Shown in pieces: positions 44,931-56,279 of a stretch of DNA of 64,000 nucleotides. The first letter of the stretch is position 1; every line of letters starts with the position of its first letter. The stretch covers positions 4,030,001 to 4,094,000 of the forward strand of contig NC_065553.1 of assembly GCF_022605725.1 (NCBI RefSeq), read 5' to 3'. Made by a program: the position numbers and the translations under genes. The notes beneath the pieces were generated by a model. It had not been told where the DNA came from. It worked only from the letters and a program-made list of their open reading frames with translations, and did not search any database. The stretch is from Anthonomus grandis grandis (lineage: Eukaryota > Arthropoda > Insecta > Coleoptera > Curculionidae).

Positions 44931-47900
44931 AAGCCTCTTTATATACAAGCCTCTCCTTAAAAAATCTAGTTTCTTGCTATTACCAGAACGCCCGCGGCCT
45001 GCGCTCCAAGACCAATACCTGCTTTAGTGCTGCGTCTACTTCTGGCTATGATATTATTTCCATCACAGAAACTTGGCTCCAAAATGATATACTTGATGGT
45101 GAAATCCTTCCCAACTCATACGTAATGTACCGTTCTGATAGAAGAATTGACCTTGTTGCTGCTTCAAGGGGTGGTGGTGTTTTACTGGGGATTCTGAACC
45201 ACCTCTCCTCGGAAGCCCTCGACCTCTCTGCGATCAGCCAAGAAATACCGGAAATCGATCTGGTAGGATGTAAAGTCAAATTTAATCATTTCATACTGTA
45301 TATTTTTGTATTGTACGTTCCTCCTTCCATCGACTCCGTGCAATTAGAACGCTTTCTCGAAGCCTTTTCCATGGTTAATGCAATCTATTCTGAACATGTG
45401 ATTATCCTGGGAGACTTTAATGTCCCCACTTATATTGAACACTCGGTATCTCCCAATAGTAAACGTCAACTTCTAAGTAATTTTTTTGATTTCCTAAACT
45501 ATAAGCAATTCAATAACGTGGTAAATAACAATCTTCGCTGTTTGGATTTAATCTTTGCAAGCTTTAACATCTCTGTACTTAACAGCGGTGCATCTCTTGT
45601 CCCGGAGGATACCTACCATCCTTCTTTGTCATTTGAATTCCATGCAGGCCTTATCTCTCTCAATAACCTACCCCTTAATAAATCTGAAATAAAGGAATTT
45701 AATTTTAGAAAGGCTAACTTTCCGCTTTTGTATCAGCTGCTACTAGATACTGATTGGTCGCCTATCATGGTGCAGCAGGACGTCAACTCCGCATGTGATG
45801 TTTTTTATGATATACTGAACAACACTTTCGCTAGAGCGGTACCCTTCAAGGTAAAACGTAAAAGACGTTTCCCTCCCTGGTTTTCGGCTGACATAATTCG
45901 TAATATATATAAAAAGGAAAGAGCATTTCGTGATTTTAAGATTTCCAAGTCTAAACAACATCTAGAGATATTTAGATCTCTGCGCAAGACAATTAAAGCT
46001 CTAACTGCACAAGCCTACAAAATGTACATCCATAGTATTGAGAACAAAATAACCTCCGATCCGAGTGAATTTTGGTCTTTTATTCGAAGCAAACGTAATC
46101 AGTCTCAAATCCCCGGCTCAATGAAGCTTTCTAACCAATCATACAATACGCCTGACAGCATTGTGTCCGCTTTTGGAGATTATTTCAGGAGTGTATACAC
46201 GAACTCACTTCCTAGCGATCATCCTGTCGTCTCTGAACCTCCCTTAACTTGCATAGACGTCGTCGCGCTCGCGGCGACCGACATTATAATGGCGAGCAAG
46301 TGTCTCAAAAGCAAAATGACCTCTGGCCCAGATCTAATTCCTAGTTTTTTAGCTAAGGACTGCTCTGTTGCACTTACAGACCCTCTGCTCCACATTTTTA
46401 ATCTGATCCTTAACACAGGTATTTTTCCCAATATCTGGAAGCAAGCTAAAGTTTGCCCTATCTTTAAAAAGGGCGATGCTGGAACAATAGAGAATTACCG
46501 CCCTATATCCATTCTGTGCAATTTCTCAAAGTTATTTGAGTTGGCTCTCTATAAATTAATTTTTCCCAAGGTTAAGTCCATGCTGGCCAACGATCAACAT
46601 GGCTTTGTTTCTGGCCGCTCATGTACTACAAACCTAGCATTCTTCTCTCAGTTTGTGTGCGAAGCACTTAACGATAGAAGTCAAATCGATGTTATCTACA
46701 CAGACTTTCAAAAGGCTTTTGACCAGATTGACCACTTCATCCTATTAAATAAGCTTGAACGCCAGTTTGGATTCTCCGATCGCTTGATAAAGCTCCTTAA
46801 CTCCTATTTAGTTGACCGCTCTCAGTTTGTAGTGGTCGAAGGCTTTAGATCTGCTTGTTTTTCACCCACCTCTGGAGTTCCTCAGGGCTCGAACTTGGGC
46901 CCCCTTCTCTTTAACGTTTTCGCTAATGACTTGATCTCCACCCTCAATTGCTCTCGGTTAGCATATGCTGATGACCTAAAGCTTTTCCATAGGATTGACT
47001 CTATAGCAGATTGTGGTCTACTGCAAGAGAACATGAATGCTGTACACCATTGGTGCACTTTGAATCGGCTTAACCTTAATGTTTCCAAGTGTAATGTGGC
47101 CAGCTACTTTCGTATCAAAAGTCCAATTACCTTTAATTACTCAGTTAATGGAGAGTCTCTGGCAAGGTCTACCTGTTTCAAGGATCTTGGAGTCACCTTT
47201 GACCAAAAATTTTCTTTTATCCCTCACATCGAAGATACTGTTTCTAGAGCTACTCGCATGCTAGGCTTTATTATTAGAAATTGCAAACTTTTTTTGAACA
47301 CTGCCACTGCCAAAACGCTCTACTATGCATTTGTTAGATCCAGGCTGGACTACTGCTCCCTCGTTTGGTCTCCCATTTACAACCAGCACATTCACCTATT
47401 AGAATCAGTCCAACGGCGATTCCTTAAATGTTTGGCATTTAAGGATGATGGAGTCTATCCTCCAAGGGGTTTTGACCATAACCTGCTGCTCTCTAGATAT
47501 ACTGAACGGTCACTTGCGAAGAGGAGAGAGATGCATTCGGTGAAATTCTTGTTTAATTTACTTAACCATAAAATTGACTGCCCATCCCTTTTGCAAAGGA
47601 TTTGCTTTCATATACCACGCCTAGGATCCAGACAGTGTCCAGTTTTTAACTTGGACACAGCCAGGTCCAACATTCTGTACCAGAGTCCTATTCACTTTAT
47701 GTGTCAAAACTTTAACACTATTGCTGATTCTTGTGACATTCACCATGATGATTTGGCACTTATCTTGAATCACCTGCGTATGGTTGGTGGGGGAGGCTAG
47801 GTTATTTAGTCTTTGGTTATTTAGTTTTTAGCTTGAATACATTTATTTACTAATTTTTTTTTTTTTTTTTTTGGTCTTTTGATTTAAATTAATTCTTGAT

Positions 47901-48115
47901 TCTTATCCTAATTTAGTGTTGATTTTTTATTATTTATTTTCTCAAGTTCACTACTTTTTTTTTTTTTTTTATTATATAGCAATTCTTTTGTAGTTCTTTT
48001 ATAGTTTAGTTGCATGAATCTAATACAATTCATGCATTCGTACATTTATATATTTAATTGATTTTCCTGTAACTGGGTATATGTAACCTGTTGGAAATAA
48101 AGCTTATTATTATAA
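44931..48115 (+). mobile_element. Jockey/CR1-type LINE, 5' truncated
   Basis: A complete-looking ORF2 C-terminal two thirds is followed by about 310 bp of 3' sequence with two long T runs (near 47868 and 47951). The element ends near 48095-48115 with AATAAAGCTTATTATTATAA, a typical LINE tail with a short TTA repeat. ORF1 and the first residues of the endonuclease are absent or unreadable. Target duplication not identified. The clade within the jockey/CR1 group is not settled. Confidence 0.8.
44987..47800 (+). CDS. LINE ORF2: endonuclease plus reverse transcriptase
   Basis: The frame is open from 44918; recognisable protein begins with NARGLRSKT at 44987, in frame with the ATG at 45125. Endonuclease blocks are IISITETWLQND, IILGDFNVPTY (near 45401), DLIFASF and TYHPSLSF. 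The reverse transcriptase follows: WKQAKVCPIFKKGD, YRPISILCNFSKLFE, DFQKAFDQIDH, SGVPQGSNLGPLLFN and YADDLKLF at 46964-46987. The end has SRLDYCSLVWSP and no RNase H. About 938 residues are read without a stop. The enzyme nicks target DNA and copies its RNA there. The endonuclease N-terminus is missing, so full activity is doubtful. Confidence 0.9.
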   Translation, partial: NARGLRSKTNTCFSAASTSGYDIISITETWLQNDILDGEILPNSYVMYRSDRRIDLVAASRGGGVLLGILNHLSSEALDLSAISQEIPEIDLVGCKVKFNHFILYIFVLYVPPSIDSVQLERFLEAFSMVNAIYSEHVIILGDFNVPTYIEHSVSPNSKRQLLSNFFDFLNYKQFNNVVNNNLRCLDLIFASFNISVLNSGASLVPEDTYHPSLSFEFHAGLISLNNLPLNKSEIKEFNFRKANFPLLYQLLLDTDWSPIMVQQDVNSACDVFYDILNNTFARAVPFKVKRKRRFPPWFSADIIRNIYKKERAFRDFKISKSKQHLEIFRSLRKTIKALTAQAYKMYIHSIENKITSDPSEFWSFIRSKRNQSQIPGSMKLSNQSYNTPDSIVSAFGDYFRSVYTNSLPSDHPVVSEPPLTCIDVVALAATDIIMASKCLKSKMTSGPDLIPSFLAKDCSVALTDPLLHIFNLILNTGIFPNIWKQAKVCPIFKKGDAGTIENYRPISILCNFSKLFELALYKLIFPKVKSMLANDQHGFVSGRSCTTNLAFFSQFVCEALNDRSQIDVIYTDFQKAFDQIDHFILLNKLERQFGFSDRLIKLLNSYLVDRSQFVVVEGFRSACFSPTSGVPQGSNLGPLLFNVFANDLISTLNCSRLAYADDLKLFHRIDSIADCGLLQENMNAVHHWCTLNRLNLNVSKCNVASYFRIKSPITFNYSVNGESLARSTCFKDLGVTFDQKFSFIPHIEDTVSRATRMLGFIIRNCKLFLNTATAKTLYYAFVRSRLDYCSLVWSPIYNQHIHLLESVQRRFLKCLAFKDDGVYPPRGFDHNLLLSRYTERSLAKRREMHSVKFLFNLLNHKIDCPSLLQRICFHIPRLGSRQCPVFNLDTARSNILYQSPIHFMCQNFNTIADSCDIHHDDLALILNHLRMVGGGG

Positions 48116-48229
48116 GGCGAAGTGCTAGCACTCCTGCCTCTTTTACTTCTTTGGGTCTCTCTGAATCTCTGCTTATATTATTATTTATGTTTAGGGTATA
48201 GATTTTCAAGGATGTACGATAATTCTCAG

Positions 48230-50445
48230 GCGGTTGAGACACTTTTAAACGAATACAGGTTGTTTATAAAATATACGTTTTTTAAATATATTAAGATATT
48301 TTACATAATAATTTTTAAGATACTTAAGTCAAGTCGAATTTATATAGCAATTTAATATGTTTCTGATTAAACCTTTGATATACTAAATAAAGAAAGTCGT
48401 AAGTTAATTAGTCAAGAAATATATTTCTTTTAGAGTCTGATGAAAATCAGAGTTCAATTAAAATCGCATTTATATCGCAATTGTATGTGTTGTACATTTG
48501 TGCCTCTATAAATTAAATAGGGAGGGTCGCGAGTTAATTGGTCTTTGCGATATGATTTTTTTAGAAAGAAGCCTGATGAAATGAATGTTTCAAAATTTGT
48601 AAAAAATTTAAATTAAGGCGAATTTATAAAGCAATTTTATGTGTTTGTAAATGAAGTTTTTAAATACTAAATAGAGAATATCTTTAAATTCAATTCGATC
48701 AAACTCATGTTGAATTTCTTAAAACCAGTTGATTAAAAATAAAATCCAAAGCCTGAGTGTCAAATCAGGCTTTAAACGTTTCGATCTATAGTCGAATTTA
48801 TATATATTTATCATTTATTATTATAATTATTGGTATGTTGTAGATAAGCGTTTTGTATACCAAATAGAAAAGACTAAGTTAATTTTAAAATATCGATTTT
48901 GATCATTTTAAAAATACTTAAATCAAGCCGAACTTATGTTTACTTTATGTTTTGTTAACAAACCTTTATAAATTCAATATTATTAAATTAAACCCTCCCT
49001 GGGTTTGCAATACAATTGGCCATTGCTCTCTTGAGATTTGATTTTTTAAATTTAAGTTTGCAAATGCGTGAGAGATTTGAATCAAGACGAATTCATAGGA
49101 CATTTTTAGGCCACAAGTAACTTGGTCATAGGTCCCGGCGTAAGATTTGAATTTTTTACAGATGCCTCTAAAAAATCAGGATTTTAGTTTAAGGATTTAA
49201 AAACAAATTAAATCGTATTGTTTGTATTTTTAGTTTTAAATGAACCTTTTATAAGTTACACAGAGAGGGTTGCAAGTTAACTAATCATTGTTAGCGTGAA
49301 ATGTGATTTTTTTTTAAAGAGGCCTTCGAAAACAGCAGATTTAAATGTTAAATTCTTAAAATATTTAAATCAAGTCGAAATAATTTGGCTCCCTTTTTTT
49401 TAGGACGAAATCGCTTTATTCTATATTAACGAATGATTTGTCGTACAGGGTGTCCCAAATTCGAGTGATGAATTATGTATGAATAAGTAGCTACCACGGA
49501 GATCTGGTATTTCACACATTCTTAGACTCCACTACTTAAAAAGGCCAAAATTTTAACCATAAACCACATCTTTACAAAATATTCCTCTGTATATAGGATA
49601 CTTTTTGTTTTTTGAAAATATTCCTATTGGTTGGTTTGCATTGGTCTGTAATCTTCTTAGCCGCCACGAAGATCAGACTCCGCTACTTAAAAAAACCAAT
49701 AATTCCAAAATTATTGCTTGGACTGATTTGAAGTTAAAACAACATTTGTAGATAATATTCTTTTGGATCTCATCCTTTTGATTTTTTGAGAATATTCTAA
49801 TTAGTTTCCAAGATATTGGTCCTCAAAGTGAGTTGATGATCCACCTTGAAAATTCAATATTCCACTTGTTCCTGGACTCCACTACTTAAAAATACCAATA
49901 AACCAAAATTCTGGCTTGGACTGGTTTGAACCTTAAACAACATTTTTAGAAAATATTCCTTTGAATATCATCTTTTTGGTCTTTTGAGATTATTCCAATT
50001 TGTTTCCAGATTTTTTATTTTTGTTTTCCGAATTTATGTAACAGTTTTATAGGTTTGTAAATTAATCTTTTATATGGTGTATTTGTACATCATATATATG
50101 TATTTATATGGGAAAATACGTCTTTATATGAGAGAACGTCCTAACTAAATTAGTCAAGAAATATATATATTTTTTTTGAGTCAGAAAATCAGGGTTCAAT
50201 TAAATTCGAATTTATTTATCGCCATTATACGTGTTCTATTTGTGCCTCTATAAATTAAATAGGAAGAGTCGCCACTTGGTTGGTCATTGTTAATTTGCAA
50301 TATGATTCTTTTAGAGAAAAGCCTTATGAAATCAGTGTTAACTTTTAAATAATTTAAATCAAGTCTAATTTGTATAACTATTTTATACGTTTGTGACTGA
50401 CCTTTAATACTAAATAGAGAAAGTCGTAAGTGAATTAAAGCTGAA
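48230..50445. repeat. Degenerate tandem repeat, about 130-200 bp period
   Basis: Phrases such as TAAATTAAATAGGGAGGGTC, GTAAGTTAATTRGTCAAGAA, TGATTTTTTTAGARARAAGC and TCAAGTCGAATTTATATAGC recur near 48387, 48515, 48670, 48860, 49255, 50150, 50262 and 50410. The 48420-48580 and 50150-50340 stretches match almost line for line. The array is interrupted by a different repeat at 49440-50010. Confidence 0.75.
49440..50010. repeat. Three-copy repeat of 150-190 bp inside the previous array
   Basis: GACTCCACTACTTAAAAA occurs at about 49526, 49676 (one mismatch) and 49868. Each copy continues CCAATAAACCAAAATTMTGG, AACAACATTTTTAGAAAATA and TTCCTTTGRATMTCATCYTT. The block begins with GTACAGGGTGTCCCAAATTC, like a MITE end, but no inverted partner is seen on the other side. 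Confidence 0.75.
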
Positions 50446-50639
50446 TCAATAAGGCAGGGGAGGAGGTACGGCATTAACGAAAACAGCCAACTCATGAAAA
50501 AGAAGATTTTGTATCATCCAAAAGTATTTTTTTTTTCTGAAACTCTGTCATATTTTCTTAAGTTAAAAATAGACCTGCAGCACTGATTTTGATTACAGAA
50601 AAATTAAATCTTAAAGTAAGTTTTCATTACAGAACACTA
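50446..50639. other. Unassigned short gap
   Basis: Nothing recognised between the repeat array and the LINE relic. Confidence 0.3.
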
Positions 50640-51150
50640 ACTTACTAGGATTTAATTTTAAGGTATTCCTCGACGAGAATATTGTAACACTTAATAAATC
50701 TTCGTTTATTCTACAACCTCCCAATACATTATCAGCTTTAAAATAATAACAAATTTGCGTATCATCCGCATTAATATCTAACGATCTTATACATGTCTGC
50801 TATGTACATTAAAAGTAAGATAGGGCTCAAGGCAGATTCTTGTGGTCCACCAGAAGTTATACATTATATTGATATATTTATATTATATATTATAAAAGGT
50901 ATTTGACTGAGCTTGATTTTTGAAGACCACCGGCTGCTTCCTTTCAGATAAGAAGTTGCATGAATTATTATCGAATCCATAATAGGCCAATTTTGCTAAA
51001 AGCAAGCTGTGATCTATAACGTATCGAAAGCTTTAAAAGTCAAGCAATCCTAGTGCTGTAGTATCACTCCTATCCAAAGCCTCAATGATTTCCTGAGTAA
51101 CTTTTATTAAGACGCATGTTGTATTGCGCTCCTTTCTGAAATTATGTCAT
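50640..51150 (-). pseudogene. LINE reverse transcriptase relic (jockey type)
   Basis: On the minus strand from about 51150 it reads FRKERNTTCVLIKVTQEIIE, then GLLDF-KAFDTL-IDH broken by stops, then SLLLAKLAYYGF, then KQPVVFKN. After about 60 bp of AT-rich insert comes SGGPQESALSPILLLMYIAD and NADDTQICYYF, where the catalytic YADD has become NADD. It is a different and much older LINE than the one at 45-48 kb. Confidence 0.75.
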
Positions 51151-51340
51151 GTGTGATAAAAAAAAATTTTAAATTTGTGGTTGAATAAACTTTCCTAAAA
51201 CTTTTGAAATTACTGAAATAATTGATAAAGGCCAAAGGTCGCAGTATTCCTTTAAACTACTGATTTTAGCTAAAGGCAATATAAGAGAGGTCTTGCGAAC
51301 ATCAGGATAATAACCCCTTTTCAAAAATCAGTTCGTTGGT
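51151..51340. other. Unassigned short gap
   Basis: Nothing recognised apart from weak continuation of the LINE relic near 51170-51290. Confidence 0.3.
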
Positions 51341-53500
51341 TTGGTTCCAAATGTGGCTATCTTCAAAAATTGTATTTTTGAGCTATTTACATAGCCTTGT
51401 TGAAAACAAGAATTTCTAATAGTTCCAAAAGGGGCTATATCGATAAATTTAAATTTGGCTCCAAAATTGGCAATTTGAAAAGTGTCTATCTACTCTTCAA
51501 ATTATTTTATGAGGTCCAAATATGTTTAAAATCACATAGCTACTTTTGGAACTGTGAAAATATATTTTTGTGAATTCCATACCTCTCCAAAATCACATAG
51601 CCTGTTTTGGAAATAATTATTTTAAGTAAAATTTTGGCGCGCTTTGCACTTAGCTACTTGTTTGGACGTATCAGCTGATTTAGAACGCTTCATTTACGTT
51701 TTTTAATTCGTTTTTTTAAGCGGTCAGTTGTGGAAAAAATTTTTTTTTTTCCAAATCTGTGAAATTTTATCTGTGCATTAAGGATTCTAGAATAAATGTA
51801 TGTAGAACAATGCTACTTAATACCCTTGGTGTTAAAAAGGGATTTCTGAATTTTGCCATTAAAAAATGTGTCCCAAATAGTAACACCACAGAAAAAGATA
51901 AGTCAATCAATTCAAAAAAAATGTACTTGGATCCAAAATTGAACCTAAAGCAGATGCACAGGTTATACCAAGAAGCTTGTGCTAAAGAAAATATGGAATG
52001 TTTAAAGGAGTCATTCTATCGTCATATTTTTAATTCTCATTTTAATCTATCATTTCATAAGCCTCGAAAGGATCAATGTCATGTACATCAATGTCAACAT
52101 GTACAGCGTATGAATCTGCTAACACGGAAATCAAAGTAAATTTGCTGCAAAACTATGAAGATCACATTAAAAATAAAGAAAGAGCCAGACAGAAAAAAAA
52201 ACTTGGATAAGAATGCAGCAAAGGAAAGTCCTAAAGAAATACGTTCCGCCAACTTTGATTTGCAACAAGTATTGTATGTGCCAACAGATCCCACTAACCC
52301 CATTCTTTTTTACAAGACGAAGTTAGCCACATACAATTTCACTATTTTTAACTGTGGAGATAATTCTGGAAAATGCTACAAGTGGTCTGAAGTAGAAGGT
52401 TCACGTGGCCCATGCAAAATAGCATCTTGTTTATTCCACCATCTCAAAAGTCTTTCTACATCCATTCAAAATGTAAGGCTCTTTAGTGACACATGTGGAG
52501 GCCAAAATAAAAATCAATTTGTTGCCGCTATGTTTATTTATGACGTACAAGTTTTACCGATAGAGGTCATTGACCAAAAATTCCTGGTTTTAGGACACAG
52601 CTAAATGGAATGCGATTCAATGCACGCAAGAATTAAAAGTGCATCCAAAAATGTCCCAGTTTATTTGCCGCATGAATGGGTAACCATTGCTCGGAATGCA
52701 AAAAAAATGACCCTAAGTACGAAGTTTTTCAAAAAAAAGACATAGCTTTTGTTGACTGGAAAACCCTGGCAAAGCTAATTATGATCAACCGAAACAAGGA
52801 TCAAGATGGGAATGTGGTTAATTGGCATCATATTAAGTGGATTAGGTATGAAAAGGCATTCCCTTCTACAATGAAAATTAAAACAGATTTTGATGAAGAT
52901 TTTCGCAGTATAATGATTCTTCCACACAGAGGAAGACGATTGACAGTTGCTTCCATGGAAAAATGTCTCAAACCCTTACATGAGGAAAAGAGGAAAATTT
53001 CAGCATTAAGGCTGAAACTAATTTAAAAGAAATTTGCAATTCTGGAAGTGTCCCAGATGACTGCCGGCTCTTTTTTACAAGTTTGCTAAGTAGTGACGAA
53101 ACCATTGATGAGGATGAAACGGTGGTTCCAGATGTAAATGACCCTGAAAGTGAAGACTTTTTCTTACAATAATGTTATTAATAATTATTTTTATCTTTCA
53201 TTATTATGTTTAGAATTAGTTCTTTAAGTTTATAGCTTTTCGCATCACTACAACTTTGAGAAAGTATTATGAGCCACATATGGCTATCTGCATTTTTCCT
53301 GTTTAAATTAGTTATTATTTATGTTTTTCGAAAACCTGGGTAAGAATTTTTTTTTAAATTTTATTCAAATAAAAAATATATAAGTAAAAAGATGAGTTTT
53401 ATTAAAATGTGTTTTTTTATAGATTTGATTTGATACAGCCTATTAAACTTTATTTTGTGTTTCCTAAATATAAAGCATTTTGTAGATAGCTACATATGGA
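51341..53500 (+). mobile_element. DUF7869-type element with sub-terminal repeats
   Basis: The coding relic (51759-53172) is flanked on the left (51345-51610) by words such as GGTTCCAAATGTGGCTATC, TTCCAAAAGGGGCTAT, CACATAGCTACTTTTGGAAC and CACATAGCCTGTTTTGGAA. On the right (53265-53500) are GAGCCACATATGGCTATC and GATAGCTACATATGGAAAC. The shared core is (T)GGCTAT or ATAGCYA next to TTCC/GGAA, in both orientations. This is the pattern of sub-terminal transposase sites. Exact ends and target duplication are not resolved. Confidence 0.55.
51759..53172 (+). pseudogene. DUF7869-like transposon protein, broken
   Basis: The N-terminal part has INVCRTMLLNTLGVKKGFLN, YLDPKLNLKQMHRLYQEAC and FNLSFHKPRKDQCHVHQC with a Cys/His cluster. 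After frameshifts near 52090 and in the A run near 52195 the core reads FDLQQVLYVPT, YKWSEVEGSRG, LFSDTCGGQNKNQFVAAMF and, past a stop at 52602, MECDSMHARIK. The end is an acidic tail (DEDETVVPDVNDPESEDFF) to TAA at 53172. Spaced D...D...E/D motifs (FDLQ, SDTCGGQN, ECDS) suggest an RNase H-fold nuclease; that role is inferred. Two frameshifts and a stop kill this copy. Confidence 0.65.
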
Positions 53501-53636
53501 AACACACCATCGAGTTTATAATATGAGTTATGTGGGGAGCAATGTCAAATGCAATGTTCGTATTGTATCTCGGCGAATACGCGCGCTAAGATATAGTCAC
53601 TGTGATTTAAATCTGCATCTTCAAAGGTTTTTGGCT
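53501..53636. other. Flank of the Mutator-like insertion
   Basis: Unassigned sequence with TCTCGGCGAATACGCGCGCT near 53568. It continues on the far side of the insertion at 56280. Confidence 0.3.
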
Positions 53637-53856
53637 GACCTGGACGCGTATTGGCATTCTATACTATTATTCAGATCGGCCATACTTTGAATCGTGGTAG
53701 ACTATGTCTACGTTATATACCACAATTTTAAAGCCCATTCTATACTTCGATTCAGAGCGTAAGTAATATTTAGTATTCTGAGATGCAGTATATAATAGGT
53801 TTTATTTTAAAAGCAGTTTTGTAGTTCAATATATACTACGTCTCAGAAAAATAAGA

Positions 53857-53972
53857 ACAGAGCGCGTATTCTGTATTCTCCTAGGAAGGAAATTTCTTTC
53901 TATGCAATACAAATTTATATGGCATAAAAAGATATTTATTTCTTTCCTATGACGATACAGAATACGCTCTGT
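53857..53972. repeat. Hairpin-type inverted repeat (possible small MITE)
   Basis: ACAGAGCGCGTATTCTGTAT at 53857 is answered by ATACAGAATACGCTCTGT ending at 53972. The stem extends inward to about 38 bp with mismatches (CCTAGGAAGGAAAT against ATTTCTTTCCTATG). It lies inside the left side of the MULE. Confidence 0.75.
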
Positions 53973-54572
53973 TTTCCTAAATAGTTTTAGGGGTCATGTT
54001 TTATTGCCCATAATATTGCCATCTTGAATAAAGTAAGAGAACAGTAGTATTTACTTTAAAATTATTATATAAAACATGAATTAAAATGATTCTTCTTCTG
54101 TTAAAAAATGTTTATTAAATGTATTTGTAAATATGTTTATTCATATTTACAAATGACATTAAGTGAAATAACATAAATATTAATTTATGAAACTATTAGG
54201 TAACTAAAATGTAACTTTTTTCATTCATTATTCTTCCGAGAAATCTGAAAAAAAAAATTATTCGATCAAATCTAAATAAAACAATTTTATACAAAAATTT
54301 TCAATTCTGAAACTTTTAATAAAATATACATTTTCGTACTTAAAAAAAAACCTAAACTATGTTATCCATGTATTTACCTTAAAATGATATTTTTAGATAT
54401 CAATAGTGTTTTCTGACTTAAAAAAAAATAACAACACGGCAAAAAAATTTACAGCTATCAAAACTAGCTACAAAGGAAAATCAAAATGTAAGGCATTTTA
54501 ATAAAAATATTAACATATACTGCTGTAACTCAGTTTTCTAAAGAAAATATATAAAAGTAATGACAAAAAAAA

Positions 54573-56125
54573 TTAATGTAAATTTTCTTTTCTTTCGTGA
54601 CATTTTGCATTTGGTTGATTCTTAAAAATATTTTCTTCTAATTTATGTTTCCTTTTAATGGTCTTTTTTAGTTCCTTGTTGGAAGGTCTACCCGATTGAA
54701 TACGCTTTTTTCCAGATACAAATCCCTGTCTTATTCGTCTTCTACTAATGGAAGTAGGTTGCACGCCTATATATTTTGAAGAACGTCCCTTTCTTAAATT
54801 GCAGAAAAATGTCGCCAGTTGTGTCGGTGTGGTAATTTTATTTAACTCAGCATTTCCTTTGATAATGCAGTTTGTTAACTCCACAGACCCATTTTCAGAT
54901 ACCATTTCTAGCAGCCTGTCGAAATTATCTTTTAAATTATTAAGAGCTGAAGAGTGTTTTTTGCCAGCTTTTAAATCATTTGATTCTTTGTCTAGAACAT
55001 TAGATTCATATATTTTTTCAGTTGCTGCAATGATCTGCTGCGTTGCACTTTGACATGGTACATTACTTAAATGGCTTTCAGAATGATCACCTAAATCCAT
55101 ATTTTCAAAAAAAAACGTTTGAAACACTGTGTCCAAGAGCAAAATGTTAGCAAGCCCTAGCTTTGCTAACATTTTTTTGTCAGTTGCAGTAAGTAAAGGA
55201 GCATTTAAAAGAAAAAGTCCAAATTTTTGTTGCACAGCACAAAAATGCTTACAAAACTTGCCGCCTATTCCGAATATACAATCACACGTTTCCAAAGTGG
55301 TATCTACAGTGTAGATAAGTGTGTTATAATTACTGCTTGTTACATAATATATATTTTCATTATTTTTTTCACAGTAGAGCTTTTCAGTTTTATCGCAAAA
55401 TTTACTATACAGAATTTCATTTTTCGATGATCGACTACTAGCAAATAACAGCAAACGTCTCTTATGAAAAAGTCAACTAATGCACATATGTTAAATGTCT
55501 TGCATCTTTGCAAAACAATATCTTTAAATATACGAATTGACGCTTCTACAAAGTTATTTTTATTATTTCCCCTAGTGATTAATGATGCACGAAAACATAA
55601 ACACCACTCTTCTCTTCGTTGCCAAAGAGCACTAATGTGATTTTTTAAATGTGGGTACTTTAAAACAATGTTATTTTTCATCAGATCGTTTAAAGATTCT
55701 TCTGCTTCTTCTAAAGTTGATGCATACATTATGGCACGAAATAAAATCATTACAGTCTTCCTATTTTCTTTGGGTATTTCATTGTGGCTATCCCACAACT
55801 AACGCCAAAAAGCTTGGAAAACATGAAAGACACAAAGAAGGAGCTTTGGCTTTACATTTTCCGATGAAAACACATATGTCAGCGCATTTCTTTCTGATGA
55901 ACTATCATGGGTCATGAATATACTAGGACAGCCAGAATTACCAAAACCTTCATTACCTAATGTTTCTTTAAGCAAGTTAAAGGCTAATGTATAATTTGCT
56001 TCCGTCTGAGCTGTATGTAATACACAAGCTAATGGCAAGGCTCCAATTTTGGAAGCGCAGAAGAAAAATGTAACGCAAGTGTTTGTTTGATCACACGAGC
56101 AATTGACATCCATTGCGTACTGCAT
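54573..56125 (-). pseudogene. MULE transposase with SWIM zinc finger, N-terminally deleted
   Basis: From 56125 it reads FFFCASKIGALPLACVLHTA, then FMTHDSSSERNALTYVFSSE and LLLCVFHVFQAFWR, the MULE core around the catalytic D and the C-x2-H. An in-frame TAG near 55800 interrupts the FWRWL-type word. LWDSHNEIPKENRKTVMILF follows. A frameshift near 55450 leads to KFCDKTEKLYCEKNNENIYY, then the SWIM finger CDCIFGIGGKFCKH near 55290-55247, and a basic C-terminus with RKGRSSKYIGVQP and SGRPSNKELKK. The N-terminal DNA-binding half is missing because the frame starts beside the end repeat. One stop and one frameshift: recently dead. Confidence 0.88.
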
Positions 56126-56279
56126 TTCAGTATTTCAGCGCGCTAAAGTAATAGCGAAGCTCTGAATTGTAGTATAGGATGGCCTATGAAATTAGATAAA
56201 GCATATGGCCATAGTCTACCACGATTCAATGTAGTGCCGAGCTGAATAATGGTATACAATGCCAATACGCGACCTGGAC

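Larger units (their letters stand above)
53646..56270 (-). mobile_element. Mutator-like (MULE) element with 9-bp target duplication
   Basis: GACCTGGAC is found at 53637-53645 and at 56271-56279. The ends are GCGTATTGGCATTCTATACT and its inverse, finishing ATGCCAATACGC. The inverted arms are about 120-140 bp, with TGAATCGTGGTAGACTATG in both. A MULE transposase relic lies on the minus strand. The 9-bp duplication is the length expected for Mutator. The element is 2625 bp. Confidence 0.95.

Noticed and set aside
49440..50010. Mobile element starting at GTACAGGGTGTCCC
   Set aside because: Only one end-like word exists and the body is a three-copy tandem repeat, so it was annotated as a repeat.
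54748..55430. Plus-strand open frames across 54.7-55.4 kb
   Set aside because: They are antisense shadows of the MULE transposase.
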